In this document: in pieces, positions 1 through 8,428 of the stretch
How the letters are laid out: each line of letters starts with the position of its first letter
Position numbering within the stretch: the stretch's first letter is position 1
NCBI GenBank assembly: GCA_041495845.1
Contig: JBGQDM010000090.1
Span: 1-13,489 of the forward strand
Reading direction: 5' to 3'
Length of the DNA stretch: 13,489 nucleotides
DNA from: JBGQDM01 sp041495845
GTDB lineage: Bacteria > Acidobacteriota > Terriglobia > Terriglobales > Acidobacteriaceae
Notes under the pieces: generated by a model
The model's database searches: none
What the model was told of the DNA's origin: nothing
The model's input: the letters and a program-made list of their open reading frames with translations, nothing else
Program-made: the position numbers and the translations under genes

Positions 1-35
1 CGTACTCTGTGTGCGAAGCTTGAACCCACCCCGGT

Positions 36-446
36 TTGCCGAAGATACTCAGCGTGGCACAGAAAACGAAAAAACCCAGAACGGCGCTGGTGGTGGATGA
101 CTCCATGCTCATCCGCCATACGGTCTGCCGTTTTCTGGAAGAACTGGGCTTTGAAGTGGAGGCGGCTACCAACGGCCTGGAGGCGCTGGAGATGCTCGCC
201 GTCAGTACGCCGCAGATCATCATTACCGACATTCAGATGCCACACATGTCCGGCACAGCGCTCATCGACCGCGTGAAAGAAGACCCGCGGACCCGCGACA
301 TCCCGATTCTGATCCTCTCTGGGCGGCAGAGCGGTCGCGGCGCTCTTGAAGATCCACGCGCCCACGCCGCCATCTACAAGGACATTGATATCGAGCAGCA
401 GCTTCGCGCCGCTCTGGACGCGGCGCTTCCTCCCGTGCGCTCCTAG
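36..446 (+). CDS. Single-domain response regulator (CheY-like receiver)
   Basis: A stand-alone phosphoacceptor receiver domain of about 115 residues with no output domain, so it probably acts by protein-protein contact or phosphotransfer in the cytoplasm. The acidic pair is D21-D22 (VVDDS), the phosphoacceptor is D65 (IITDIQMP), the switch Ser is S95 (ILILSG) and the conserved Lys is K115. The Lys is followed by Asp instead of the usual Pro. An in-frame TGA at 21-23 limits the start to TTG at 36 or GTG at 54, neither with a convincing ribosome site; I keep TTG 36. The domain proper begins near residue 17, so either start leaves it intact. It converges on tsaD and overlaps its stop by a few bases. 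No histidine kinase is in the window, so its partner is unknown. Confidence 0.85.
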   Translation: MPKILSVAQKTKKPRTALVVDDSMLIRHTVCRFLEELGFEVEAATNGLEALEMLAVSTPQIIITDIQMPHMSGTALIDRVKEDPRTRDIPILILSGRQSGRGALEDPRAHAAIYKDIDIEQQLRAALDAALPPVRS

Positions 447-1597
447 CGCAAGGCCAGCCCCGGCTCCGCGGAGAAATCCGGCGGCGCGAAATCCCGCAGG
501 AGCAATTTCGGATATGCGGCCGCGGCAATCATGGCCGCGTTGTCGGTCGAGAGTGGACGAGAAGGGAAATAAACCGGGAAACCCGCCTGCCCGGCCTCCC
601 GTTCAAATGTCTGGCGCAGTTCATGGTTGGCCGCTACGCCGCCGGTGACGAACAAGGTTGCCACCTCGTGCGCCTGGGCTGCCGTCAGCGTCTTTTCCAC
701 CAGGTCCTTGACCATGGCCCGCTGGAATGAAGCGATCAGATCCAGCGTCTCGCGGTCGCAGAGCGCCAGGTAATCTTCCAATCGCGGATGTACGATTGCC
801 ACCAGGGCCTGTTGCCGCCGCTCGATGCGTTCGCGCATGCCATGCGTTTCCACATGCCGCAGCACGGCGGTCTTGATGCCGCTGTAGGAAAAATCAAAGC
901 GCAGCTCGGCATCGACCTGACCATGGTCATTGCGGTCGCGATGTTTCATCTGCGGTGTTGCGAAGCGCACCGCGTCCGGTGAACCGTGCGGAGCCAGACG
1001 ATCAATCACCGGTCCGCCGGGATATCCCAGCCCCAGCAGCTTGGCAACTTTGTCGAAGGCCTCGCCGGCGGCGTCATCCCGGGTACGGCCAATGTTGCGG
1101 TAGGTCCACGCCGCGGCGCGCTCTTCGGCCAGGTACAGGTGCGTATGTCCGCCAGAAACCACCAGCGCCAGTGCTGGAAACTCGATGGCGCGATTGCCCT
1201 TCTGCCGCTCTTCGAGCAGCACGGCATGAATGTGACCTTCGAGGTGGTTGACGGCGATCAGCGGCTTTTCCAGGGCGAAAGCGAGAGCTTTGGCGTAGCT
1301 GATTCCCACCAGCAGGGCTCCAGCGAGACCCGGCCCTTGCGTGACTGCGATCGCATCCACCGACGAGTATGTCTGGCCCGCCTCCGCCAGTGCTTGCCGA
1401 ACCACGGGAACAATGGCCCGCAAGTGCTCGCGTGAAGCTAGTTCTGGAACCACACCGCTGTAGGGTCGATGAGTTGCGATCTGCGAAGCAACCACATTGG
1501 CCAGCACTTGCTCGCCCGCGCGCACCACGGCTGCACCCGTCTCATCGCACGAGCTTTCAATCCCGAGAATGCACCGCCCTGGCAGGACCTTGCTCAT
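443..1597 (-). CDS. tsaD: tRNA N6-adenosine threonylcarbamoyltransferase TsaD
   Basis: TsaD (Gcp/YgjD/Kae1 family) transfers the threonylcarbamoyl group from TC-AMP to A37 of ANN-decoding tRNAs, working with TsaB and TsaE in bacteria. The protein opens with the ASKHA phosphate loop (LGIESSCDETG, residues 11-21), has the metal-binding His pair H118 and H122 in NHLEGH, the SGGHTH motif at 148-153, the DDAAGEAFDK segment, TGGVAAN at 318-324 and STDNAAM around 350. At 384 residues it is longer than the E. coli protein (337). Most of the excess is an extra segment of about 27 residues after GIKT (about 244-286). The ATG at 1597 is preceded by GGAG at short spacing. It is divergent from the FmdE-domain gene, with 76 nt between the starts. 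tsaB and tsaE are not in the window. Confidence 0.97.
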   Translation of the reverse strand: MSKVLPGRCILGIESSCDETGAAVVRAGEQVLANVVASQIATHRPYSGVVPELASREHLRAIVPVVRQALAEAGQTYSSVDAIAVTQGPGLAGALLVGISYAKALAFALEKPLIAVNHLEGHIHAVLLEERQKGNRAIEFPALALVVSGGHTHLYLAEERAAAWTYRNIGRTRDDAAGEAFDKVAKLLGLGYPGGPVIDRLAPHGSPDAVRFATPQMKHRDRNDHGQVDAELRFDFSYSGIKTAVLRHVETHGMRERIERRQQALVAIVHPRLEDYLALCDRETLDLIASFQRAMVKDLVEKTLTAAQAHEVATLFVTGGVAANHELRQTFEREAGQAGFPVYFPSRPLSTDNAAMIAAAAYPKLLLRDFAPPDFSAEPGLALR

Positions 1598-1673
1598 ATT
1601 CTCCGTTGTTATCTAGTGTAAACTGCGGGGCATCGCGTAGTTGGCAGCCGCGCGTGAGCGGCGGAAGACTTCC

Positions 1674-2255
1674 ATGAAATCTCTCGACGAATATCTCCAC
1701 GACGCGGAACAGTCCCACGGCCACCTGTGTGCCGGGCAAGTGCTGGGAGTGCGGCTGGCGCTGCTGGGGCTGGCGCAACTGGGGATCGAAGACCCGCGCG
1801 GCAAAGACCGCAAACGCCTGGTAACGTTCGTCGAGATCGACCGCTGTGCTACCGACGCCATCGCTCTGGTCACGGGTTGCCGGCTCGGCAAGCGCACCCT
1901 GAAATTTCACGACTGGGGAAAAATGGCGGCCACATTTGTTGATCTCGGCAACGGACGCGCCATCCGCATTGCCGCGCGTGAATCTTCAAAGGATCGCGCG
2001 CGCGAGCTGCACCCTGATCTCCCGGACAAGAACCAGCAGCAGATGCGCGCCTATCGCGAGATGCCGGAAGAAGAACTCTTCACCAAGGAATGGGTCCGTG
2101 TGGTCATCCCCCCGCATGATTTGCCGGGATACAAGGCCGCGCGCATCACTTGCGCCCGCTGCGGTGAAGGCATCAACTTCCAGCGCGAAGTGAATCAGGA
2201 CGGCGCCACTCTCTGCCGCGCCTGCGCTGGGGCGAGTTACTACCAAGCGCTCTAG
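1674..2255 (+). CDS. FmdE-domain zinc protein
   Basis: A 193-residue protein of the FmdE family, named after a small protein encoded with molybdenum formylmethanofuran dehydrogenase in methanogens; its role in other bacteria is not established. The N-terminal family signature HGHLC is at residues 15-19. It is followed by the EIDRCATDA...GCRLGK...HDWGKMA core with C58 and C69, and the C-terminus is a four-Cys zinc ribbon (C160, C163, C181, C184). I chose ATG 1674 over an earlier TTG at 1641 because GGAAG lies 6 nt upstream and the family signature starts soon after. It is transcribed away from tsaD and converges on gatA with only 25 nt between the stops. No formate dehydrogenase or molybdopterin gene is nearby to suggest a partner. 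The family call is firm; the function is open. Confidence 0.88.
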   Translation: MKSLDEYLHDAEQSHGHLCAGQVLGVRLALLGLAQLGIEDPRGKDRKRLVTFVEIDRCATDAIALVTGCRLGKRTLKFHDWGKMAATFVDLGNGRAIRIAARESSKDRARELHPDLPDKNQQQMRAYREMPEEELFTKEWVRVVIPPHDLPGYKAARITCARCGEGINFQREVNQDGATLCRACAGASYYQAL

Positions 2256-2280
2256 CCATTCCAGACGCAAGCAGGTATCT

Positions 2281-3717
2281 TCACGCGCGCACCTGCTCGT
2301 ACGCGTGCGCCAGCCGCAGCACCGTCGCTTCATCGAACTGGCCGCCAAGAATCTGGAGGCCGATGGGTAGGCCCGCCCGCGTGTTTCCACAAGGCACCGA
2401 GATGCCGGGGATGCCGGCCAAATCTGCGGTCACCGTATAGATGTCCGCTAGGTACATGGCCAGTGGGTCGTCCGTTTTCTCCCCGAGTTTGAATGCTGGC
2501 GTGGGGCTGGTGGGGGTCACGATTGCGTCCACCTGCTGAAACGCGGCGTCGAAATCGCGCGTCAGCAGCGTGCGCACGCGTTGCGCTTTGAGATAGTAGG
2601 CATCGTAGTAGCCCGCGCTCAGCACGTAGGTTCCCAGCAGAATCCGCCGTTTAACTTCGGCGCCGAAGCCGGCATCGCGGGTGCGGCTGTACATTTCCCC
2701 GAGCGTGCGCGCATCCGACGCGCGCAGACCGTAGCGCACGCCATCGTAGCGCGCCAGGTTCGCGGATGCCTCCGCCGTGGCCACGATGTAGTAAGCCGGA
2801 ATCGCGTACGTCGTGTGCGGCAGGGAAATCGGTACGACTTCGCAACCCAGGCGCGAGATTTTTTCAATCGCCGTCTCCACCGAGGAACGAACTTCCGCCT
2901 CCAGACCCTCGCCAAAATATTCCTTGGGGACGCCGACGCGCAGCCCGCGCACGTCACTCTCCAACGTAGCTGCGTAGTCGGGGACGGGCGCATCCGCCGA
3001 GGTCGAATCCATGGGATCGCGCCCGGCGATCGTGCGCAGCATCAGCGCCGCATCCTTCACCGTATTCGTCAGCGGACCGATGCGATCGAGCGACGACGCA
3101 AACGCAATCAGCCCGTAGCGCGAGACGCGGCCGTAACTGGGCATGAATCCGACGACACCGCAAAACGAGGCGGGCTGGCGGATGGAACCACCGGTGTCGG
3201 AACCGAGTGTGGCGATGGCCATCCCCGCCGCCACCGCTGCTGCCGACCCGCCCGACGAACCGCCGGGAACCCGTTCCAGGTCCCGCGGATTGCGCACCGG
3301 ATGAAACGCCGAGTTTTCATTCGACGATCCCATGGCAAACTCATCGCAGTTCAGTTTGCCCAGAATGACTGCGCCCGCGGCTTCGAGGCGCGCCACTGCG
3401 GTGCAGTCGTAGGCAGGAACGTAGTTTTCCAGAATCTTTGAACCGGCGGTGGTTCGCACGCCGCATGTGCTCATGACGTCTTTGACGGCGACCGGCACAC
3501 CGGCCAGCGGCGGCAGCGGCCGGCCTTGCTCGGCCAGAGCGTCGATGCGCGCTGCCTGCGCCAGCGCACGCTCCTTCGCGAGGGTGAGGAAGGCGCCGAT
3601 GGCGCCATCGCGCTGCGCAATGTTCGCGTAATGCTCCTCGGCGAACGAGACTGCGGTGGCGCGACGCTCCTGCACCGCAGACCGCACCGCATCAATGGTC
3701 AGAGCTCGGGGCACCAT
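2281..3717 (-). CDS. gatA: Asp-tRNA(Asn)/Glu-tRNA(Gln) amidotransferase subunit A
   Basis: Glutaminase subunit of GatCAB. It releases ammonia from glutamine and channels it to GatB, which amidates Glu-tRNA(Gln) and/or Asp-tRNA(Asn). The amidase-signature triad is complete. Counting from the GTG at 3729, it is K83 (VAVKDV), cis-Ser S158 (GGSSGGS) and nucleophile S182 (GSDTGGSIRQPA), with the same 75- and 24-residue spacings as K79/S154/S178 of S. aureus GatA. The length of 478-482 residues is normal. Two starts are possible, GTG at 3729 and ATG at 3717. The only ribosome site (AGAGGA) is 2 nt from the GTG, too close, and about 13 nt from the ATG, so I prefer the ATG. The gene lies 54 nt downstream of gatC on the same strand and is presumably cotranscribed with it. 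gatB is not in the window. Confidence 0.97.
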   Translation of the reverse strand: MVPRALTIDAVRSAVQERRATAVSFAEEHYANIAQRDGAIGAFLTLAKERALAQAARIDALAEQGRPLPPLAGVPVAVKDVMSTCGVRTTAGSKILENYVPAYDCTAVARLEAAGAVILGKLNCDEFAMGSSNENSAFHPVRNPRDLERVPGGSSGGSAAAVAAGMAIATLGSDTGGSIRQPASFCGVVGFMPSYGRVSRYGLIAFASSLDRIGPLTNTVKDAALMLRTIAGRDPMDSTSADAPVPDYAATLESDVRGLRVGVPKEYFGEGLEAEVRSSVETAIEKISRLGCEVVPISLPHTTYAIPAYYIVATAEASANLARYDGVRYGLRASDARTLGEMYSRTRDAGFGAEVKRRILLGTYVLSAGYYDAYYLKAQRVRTLLTRDFDAAFQQVDAIVTPTSPTPAFKLGEKTDDPLAMYLADIYTVTADLAGIPGISVPCGNTRAGLPIGLQILGGQFDEATVLRLAHAYEQVRA

Positions 3718-3771
3718 CGGGTTGGGCACTTCCTCTTGGCAGACTCGAAGTTAACGGCGGCGCGCTGGCTG

Positions 3772-4077
3772 CTACTTCTCGATCACCTTCGGCACCATGA
3801 AGAAGGCGCCGTCAGTTTCAGGAGCGTTGGCCAGTGCGGCTTGGTGCGGCAGCGACGGGCGCAGTCCCTCGACCTGATCTTCGCGGCTGGCGTCCACCGC
3901 CTCGCGGCTGCGCACCTGCGCCATCGGCGGAACGTCCTTCGTATCCAGTTCGTTGAGCCGATCCACGTAGTCGAGAATGGAGTTCAAGTCACGCACCATC
4001 CGCTGCTGCTCACCAGCAGCGAGTTCCAGATGGGCCAGGCCGGCCACGTACACTACGTCCTTTTCTGTGACTTTCAT
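3772..4077 (-). CDS. gatC: Asp-tRNA(Asn)/Glu-tRNA(Gln) amidotransferase subunit C
   Basis: GatC is the small belt subunit that holds GatA and GatB together and stabilises the complex. The 101-residue product is the normal family size. It shows the N-terminal helix pattern (VAGLAHLEL), the ILDYVDRLNELDT segment, and the diagnostic C-terminus with NAPETDGAFFMVPKVIE. The open frame extends upstream to 4194, but that extension lies within the DUF721 gene in another frame, and the family begins at ATG 4077. That ATG overlaps the DUF721 TGA by 4 nt (ATGA), so translational coupling is likely. gatA follows downstream. Confidence 0.96.
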   Translation of the reverse strand: MKVTEKDVVYVAGLAHLELAAGEQQRMVRDLNSILDYVDRLNELDTKDVPPMAQVRSREAVDASREDQVEGLRPSLPHQAALANAPETDGAFFMVPKVIEK

Positions 4078-4394
4078 GAGGTTGATCCGGGTTTCTGCGG
4101 CAACACAAAGGCAATTCCCTGCACGTGCTTCCCGGCGTAACCATTGAGTTTCGCAATGTAGCGCGGCGCCAGCGCCTTCAATTGTTCGCGCCAAACCGCG
4201 TCCGGCACTTCCACACGCAAAATTCCGTCGGCAAGTTTCAACGCGCGCGTGCGTTCCGCCACCGTCACGCCGCAGACCAGTGGCCAGGCCAGCACCGCCG
4301 CTTCGCCTGGAACGGACCGGCGCAGCGCCTGCCCCACCGCGCGTTGCAACGTTGAGCCCGCATGTTCCATCACTGCTTCACTTCCTTCTTGCAT
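4074..4394 (-). CDS. DUF721 / DciA-like protein
   Basis: A 106-residue protein with the DUF721 fold. It has the conserved Trp of the W-P-x-V-G-type segment (AWPLVCGVTVAERT, near residues 36-49). It continues through ADGILRVEVPDAVWREQLKAL and the ending PRYIAKLN. DUF721 is the core of DciA, which assists loading of the replicative helicase DnaB in bacteria lacking DnaC-type loaders. Many DUF721 proteins outside the studied lineages are uncharacterised, so the helicase role here is inference. I chose ATG 4394 because GGAGA sits about 5 nt upstream; a GTG at 4415 lacks such a site. It overlaps gatC by 4 nt, placing a possible replication factor at the head of an amidotransferase operon. Confidence 0.8.
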   Translation of the reverse strand: MQEGSEAVMEHAGSTLQRAVGQALRRSVPGEAAVLAWPLVCGVTVAERTRALKLADGILRVEVPDAVWREQLKALAPRYIAKLNGYAGKHVQGIAFVLPQKPGSTS

Positions 4395-4468
4395 CGAATC
4401 TCCGCATTCTAGCACTCAGAAAATGCAGCCACGCACGCTTCCTTTGCTGAATGACAGCCCCCCAAACA

Positions 4469-4496
4469 ATCCGCGAACATCCGTGAAATCCGTGGC
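4469..4496. repeat. Three-copy ATCCGTGAA-type tandem repeat
   Basis: Three adjacent units, ATCCGCGAAC (4469-4478), ATCCGTGAA (4479-4487) and ATCCGTGGC (4488-4496), give a 9-10 bp periodicity. On the other strand this reads as repeats of the CACGGATTT kind. It starts 4 nt past the stop of the CCA-adding enzyme and lies in the 106-nt gap before the DUF721 gene. Similar strings are, from memory, common as dispersed intergenic sequence in several bacterial phyla, but I cannot verify that here. No hairpin or U-tract accompanies it, so it is not an intrinsic terminator. Confidence 0.6.
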
Positions 4497-4500
4497 TGGT

Positions 4501-5817
4501 TCAGGGTCTCGGAAATTCCTGTTTCACAAATTCCAGCGCTGCCGGTTTTGAGGACACACGCCCTTCGAGCTGTGCGTCTTCCACCGCCGTCAGCATTTCC
4601 TTGAACTTTGGACCGGGCGCATAGCCGGCGGCGATGAGGTCTTCGCCGTTGAGCAGCAGCGGCGGGCGCACCACCTCCGGCGGCATGCTGGTGAACTTCT
4701 CGCGCATCCATTCGTAGAGCGACAAGTCGCCGTGGCTCGCCAGACAATCCAGCCGGTGTTGTTCGAGGTGCTCCTCGAAGCGCGGCAGGCGCAGAAAACG
4801 CTTCAGCGTGGATTCATTCATGCGGGGTGCGTCGGCAAAACGCATGTGGTGTTGGATCAGCGCCAGCACCTGTTCCGTGTCATCGTTCGAAAAGCGCAGA
4901 CGCCGGCAGATTTCGGCTGCCATTTTCATGCCCACTTCCACATGCCCGTCGAAGCGGATGCGGTCCGGCGCCACGCGGAACGTGGGCGGCTTGCCCACAT
5001 CGTGCAACAGCGCGCCCCAGGCCTGCGTGGCGGAACATCCAGCGGGAAGTTTCTCGAGCAGCAGCCGTGTGTGTATCCATGCGTCGCCCTCGGGATGATA
5101 CTGCGGCGGCTGTTCTACACCTTTCATGGCCGCTACTTCGGGCAACACTTCAGACAACAGCCCCGTCTCGTCGAGCAGCTCAAAGGCCCGCCGGGCGTGG
5201 CCTTCGGTGAGCATCTTGGTGAGTTCCGCGGCCACGCGCTCGCGGCTTACCTGGTGGATTTCATGCGCCAACTTCTTTACCGCGGCGAGTGTTTCCGGCT
5301 CGATGGTGAAGCCGAAGCGAGCGGCAAAGCGCACGGCTCGCAGCAGGCGCAGCTTGTCTTCGCGGAAACGTAGCTCCGCGACGCCGATGGCGCGAATCAC
5401 TCCCGCCGCCAGATCACTGCGCCCGCCCACATAGTCGAGCACTTCGCCGGCCAGCGGGTCCATCAGCAAGCCGTTGATGGTGAAGTCGCGCCGCTGCACG
5501 TCGGCGCGCGCCTCGCTGGTGAAGCGCACTTCGTCGGGATGGCGACCATCGCTGTAGCCCACGTCGCTGCGGAACGTAGCGACTTCGACCGTGCCGGCTC
5601 CGTCTTGCGCCGGCACCAGCACCACGCCAAACTGCGCGCCCACGGCATAGGTCTGCGGAAAGAGTTCCATCACCTGCGCCGGTGTGGCGCTGGTGGCTAC
5701 GTCGTAATCCTCGGGCTCGCGGCCGAGCACGAGATCGCGCACACAGCCGCCGGCCAGGTAGGCCTGATGTCCGGCCCGGCGCAGCGTGCTGACGATATGC
5801 TCGGCAAGTTTCCGCAT
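4501..5817 (-). CDS. cca: CCA tRNA nucleotidyltransferase / poly(A) polymerase family protein with HD domain
   Basis: A class II nucleotidyltransferase that adds or repairs the 3' CCA of tRNAs; close relatives make poly(A) tails and the two are hard to separate by eye. From the ATG at 5817 the motifs in order are GGCVRD (23-28), the metal-binding DYD (37-39), RRDFT (109-113), and the FREDKLRLLRAVRFAARFGF neck motif (151-170). A C-terminal HD phosphohydrolase domain follows, with H249, HD at 272-273 and H292. The HD residues look complete, so 2',3'-cyclic phosphatase or phosphodiesterase activity is possible. GTG at 5826 is an alternative start; neither has a clear ribosome site. It lies 33 nt downstream of cysS on the same strand, a tRNA-themed neighbourhood. 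The product is 438 residues. Confidence 0.92.
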   Translation of the reverse strand: MRKLAEHIVSTLRRAGHQAYLAGGCVRDLVLGREPEDYDVATSATPAQVMELFPQTYAVGAQFGVVLVPAQDGAGTVEVATFRSDVGYSDGRHPDEVRFTSEARADVQRRDFTINGLLMDPLAGEVLDYVGGRSDLAAGVIRAIGVAELRFREDKLRLLRAVRFAARFGFTIEPETLAAVKKLAHEIHQVSRERVAAELTKMLTEGHARRAFELLDETGLLSEVLPEVAAMKGVEQPPQYHPEGDAWIHTRLLLEKLPAGCSATQAWGALLHDVGKPPTFRVAPDRIRFDGHVEVGMKMAAEICRRLRFSNDDTEQVLALIQHHMRFADAPRMNESTLKRFLRLPRFEEHLEQHRLDCLASHGDLSLYEWMREKFTSMPPEVVRPPLLLNGEDLIAAGYAPGPKFKEMLTAVEDAQLEGRVSSKPAALEFVKQEFPRP

Positions 5818-5850
5818 GACCACCACCGGCGCAACTCACTCCAGGCGGCG

Positions 5851-7338
<1,488 letters not shown>

Positions 7339-7356
7339 AGTGTGAGCGAAACTCTG

Positions 7357-7386
7357 ATTGTAGGGGCGGACGGAAAGAGGGGTCAA
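7357..7386 (-). promoter_or_regulatory. Sigma70-type promoter of cysS
   Basis: On the minus strand TTGACC (7386-7381) and TACAAT (7362-7357) are separated by 18 nt; each hexamer matches the sigma70 consensus at 5 of 6 positions. A transcription start near 7350 would leave a leader of only about 12 nt before ATG 7338. That leaves no room for a T-box or attenuator. Confidence 0.65.
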
Positions 7387-7432
7387 TCGTGGCGGGGATG
7401 GCTTGTCGAGGAGGAATTTCTTCCCCGCGTTT

Positions 7433-8005
7433 TCACCCCGCCGGATGCTGATGCAGCTCCCTCAACCTCTGCGCCACCAGCAGCGTGTAGTGCAAGCTCG
7501 AGAGAACCGTGAACGCTAGCGTATAGCGCAAGAACAAGATCCTGGCAAACGCCACCCACGGTGCCGGATACACCAGCATCAACAGGACAAAGAACACCGC
7601 CGCCACCTGGGCGAACGTATTGGCTTTGCCGAAAATGCTGGGCCGGAAGTTGCGCAGCCCCGCCGTCATGTAGAGCGCTCCGCTCACCCCGAGAATGGTG
7701 ATGTCGCGGCTGAAGACGAGAATGGTGTATCGCCAGGGGATCAAATGCAGAATGGAGAGCACGAGGAACATCGTGCTTAACAGCAGCTTGTCGGCAATGG
7801 GATCGAGATACTCGCCGATCAGCGTCTGCTGCTTGAGCACCCGCGCCAGCGTGCCGTCGATAAAGTCGGTTACCCCGGCGAGCACAAACAACACCAGCGC
7901 GGCGCGGTATTCCTGGTCCACCAGGCTGTTGACGATGAAGGGCAGAAACAGCATCCGCAGCAGCGTGAGCTGGTTGGGTGCGGTCAACAGCTCGCGCAGT
8001 TTCAC
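7433..8005 (-). CDS. pgsA: CDP-diacylglycerol--glycerol-3-phosphate 3-phosphatidyltransferase
   Basis: An integral membrane CDP-alcohol phosphatidyltransferase, most likely PgsA, which makes phosphatidylglycerophosphate from CDP-diacylglycerol and glycerol 3-phosphate. The family motif DG-x2-AR-x8-G-x3-D-x3-D is perfect, with D47, D50, G51, A54-R55, G64, D68 and D72. The opening NQLTLLRMLFLP is typical of PgsA. The 190 residues are mostly hydrophobic helices, about six in all. It starts at GTG 8005, whose first bases overlap the TGA of the upstream small gene by 4 nt, so the pair is likely translationally coupled. Another CDP-alcohol transferase (for example a phosphatidylserine or cardiolipin synthase of this fold) cannot be excluded from the motif alone. 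Confidence 0.9.
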   Translation of the reverse strand: MKLRELLTAPNQLTLLRMLFLPFIVNSLVDQEYRAALVLFVLAGVTDFIDGTLARVLKQQTLIGEYLDPIADKLLLSTMFLVLSILHLIPWRYTILVFSRDITILGVSGALYMTAGLRNFRPSIFGKANTFAQVAAVFFVLLMLVYPAPWVAFARILFLRYTLAFTVLSSLHYTLLVAQRLRELHQHPAG

Positions 8006-8352
8006 CGGGCCCCCGCCTTAGCGTCGTCTGTCCCCGAGGCAAGAAAGGCCACGGCATCGACTCCCGTTTGCGCGCTGAAGCGTTGCGCCAGCGACGGAAT
8101 CGCGCCCATGGGCGTATCCAACTCCATCCGTTCCACGCGATGCATGGGAAAGAAGACCACGGAGGGAGCCCAGGCCTCGCCTCCTTTTACCATGGCGACG
8201 CTGTCTTCAAACGAGGCCAACTCGATTCCCGCCAAGGTGACTCCGGCGGAGGAGAGGTCGAGGATGGCGCCCCAGAATTTCTCCCGCGGCGCTCCCAGCG
8301 TGACCAGCACGATGGAATGGCGCTCGAACGGTCCCGTAGTTTCCTGCGTCAT
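8002..8352 (-). CDS. Small conserved-looking protein, possible Sm-like or PilZ-like beta barrel
   Basis: A 116-residue cytoplasmic protein that I do not recognise with confidence. There is no signal peptide, membrane segment or Cys. It is rich in alternating hydrophobic strands: a first strand around HSIVLVTL, a turn-rich APREKFWGAILDLSSAGVTLAGIEL stretch split by Gly residues, and a late strand VVFFPMHRVERMELD. This order resembles the small barrel of Sm/Hfq-like proteins, and the DLSSAGV part recalls PilZ domains; both are guesses from pattern. I chose ATG 8352, which has GGAG about 8 nt upstream, over earlier in-frame starts that run into the methyltransferase gene. It overlaps pgsA by 4 nt and lies 76 nt downstream of the methyltransferase gene, so it is probably part of a three-gene lipid-related operon. 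Confidence 0.75.
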   Translation of the reverse strand: MTQETTGPFERHSIVLVTLGAPREKFWGAILDLSSAGVTLAGIELASFEDSVAMVKGGEAWAPSVVFFPMHRVERMELDTPMGAIPSLAQRFSAQTGVDAVAFLASGTDDAKAGAR

Positions 8353-8428
8353 GATTGGCTCCGTCCCGGATGGCAAGCCCATTTTCGCCGTTCTGCGCCT
8401 GTGTTGGCAAACCGGGAGTGCTGGTTGG

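Noticed and set aside
2581..3441. Long plus-strand open frame opposite gatA
   Set aside because: It is antisense to a complete gatA, its translation is Arg/His-rich and resembles no family, and such frames are expected in GC-rich genes.
4078..4194. N-terminal extension of gatC to 4194
   Set aside because: It lies wholly in the upstream DUF721 gene in another frame, and GatC proteins start at the position of ATG 4077.
7411..7426. Hairpin with GAAA tetraloop (minus-strand reading) just past the pgsA stop
   Set aside because: The stem is only 6 bp with a G-U pair and no U-tract follows, so I do not call it a terminator.
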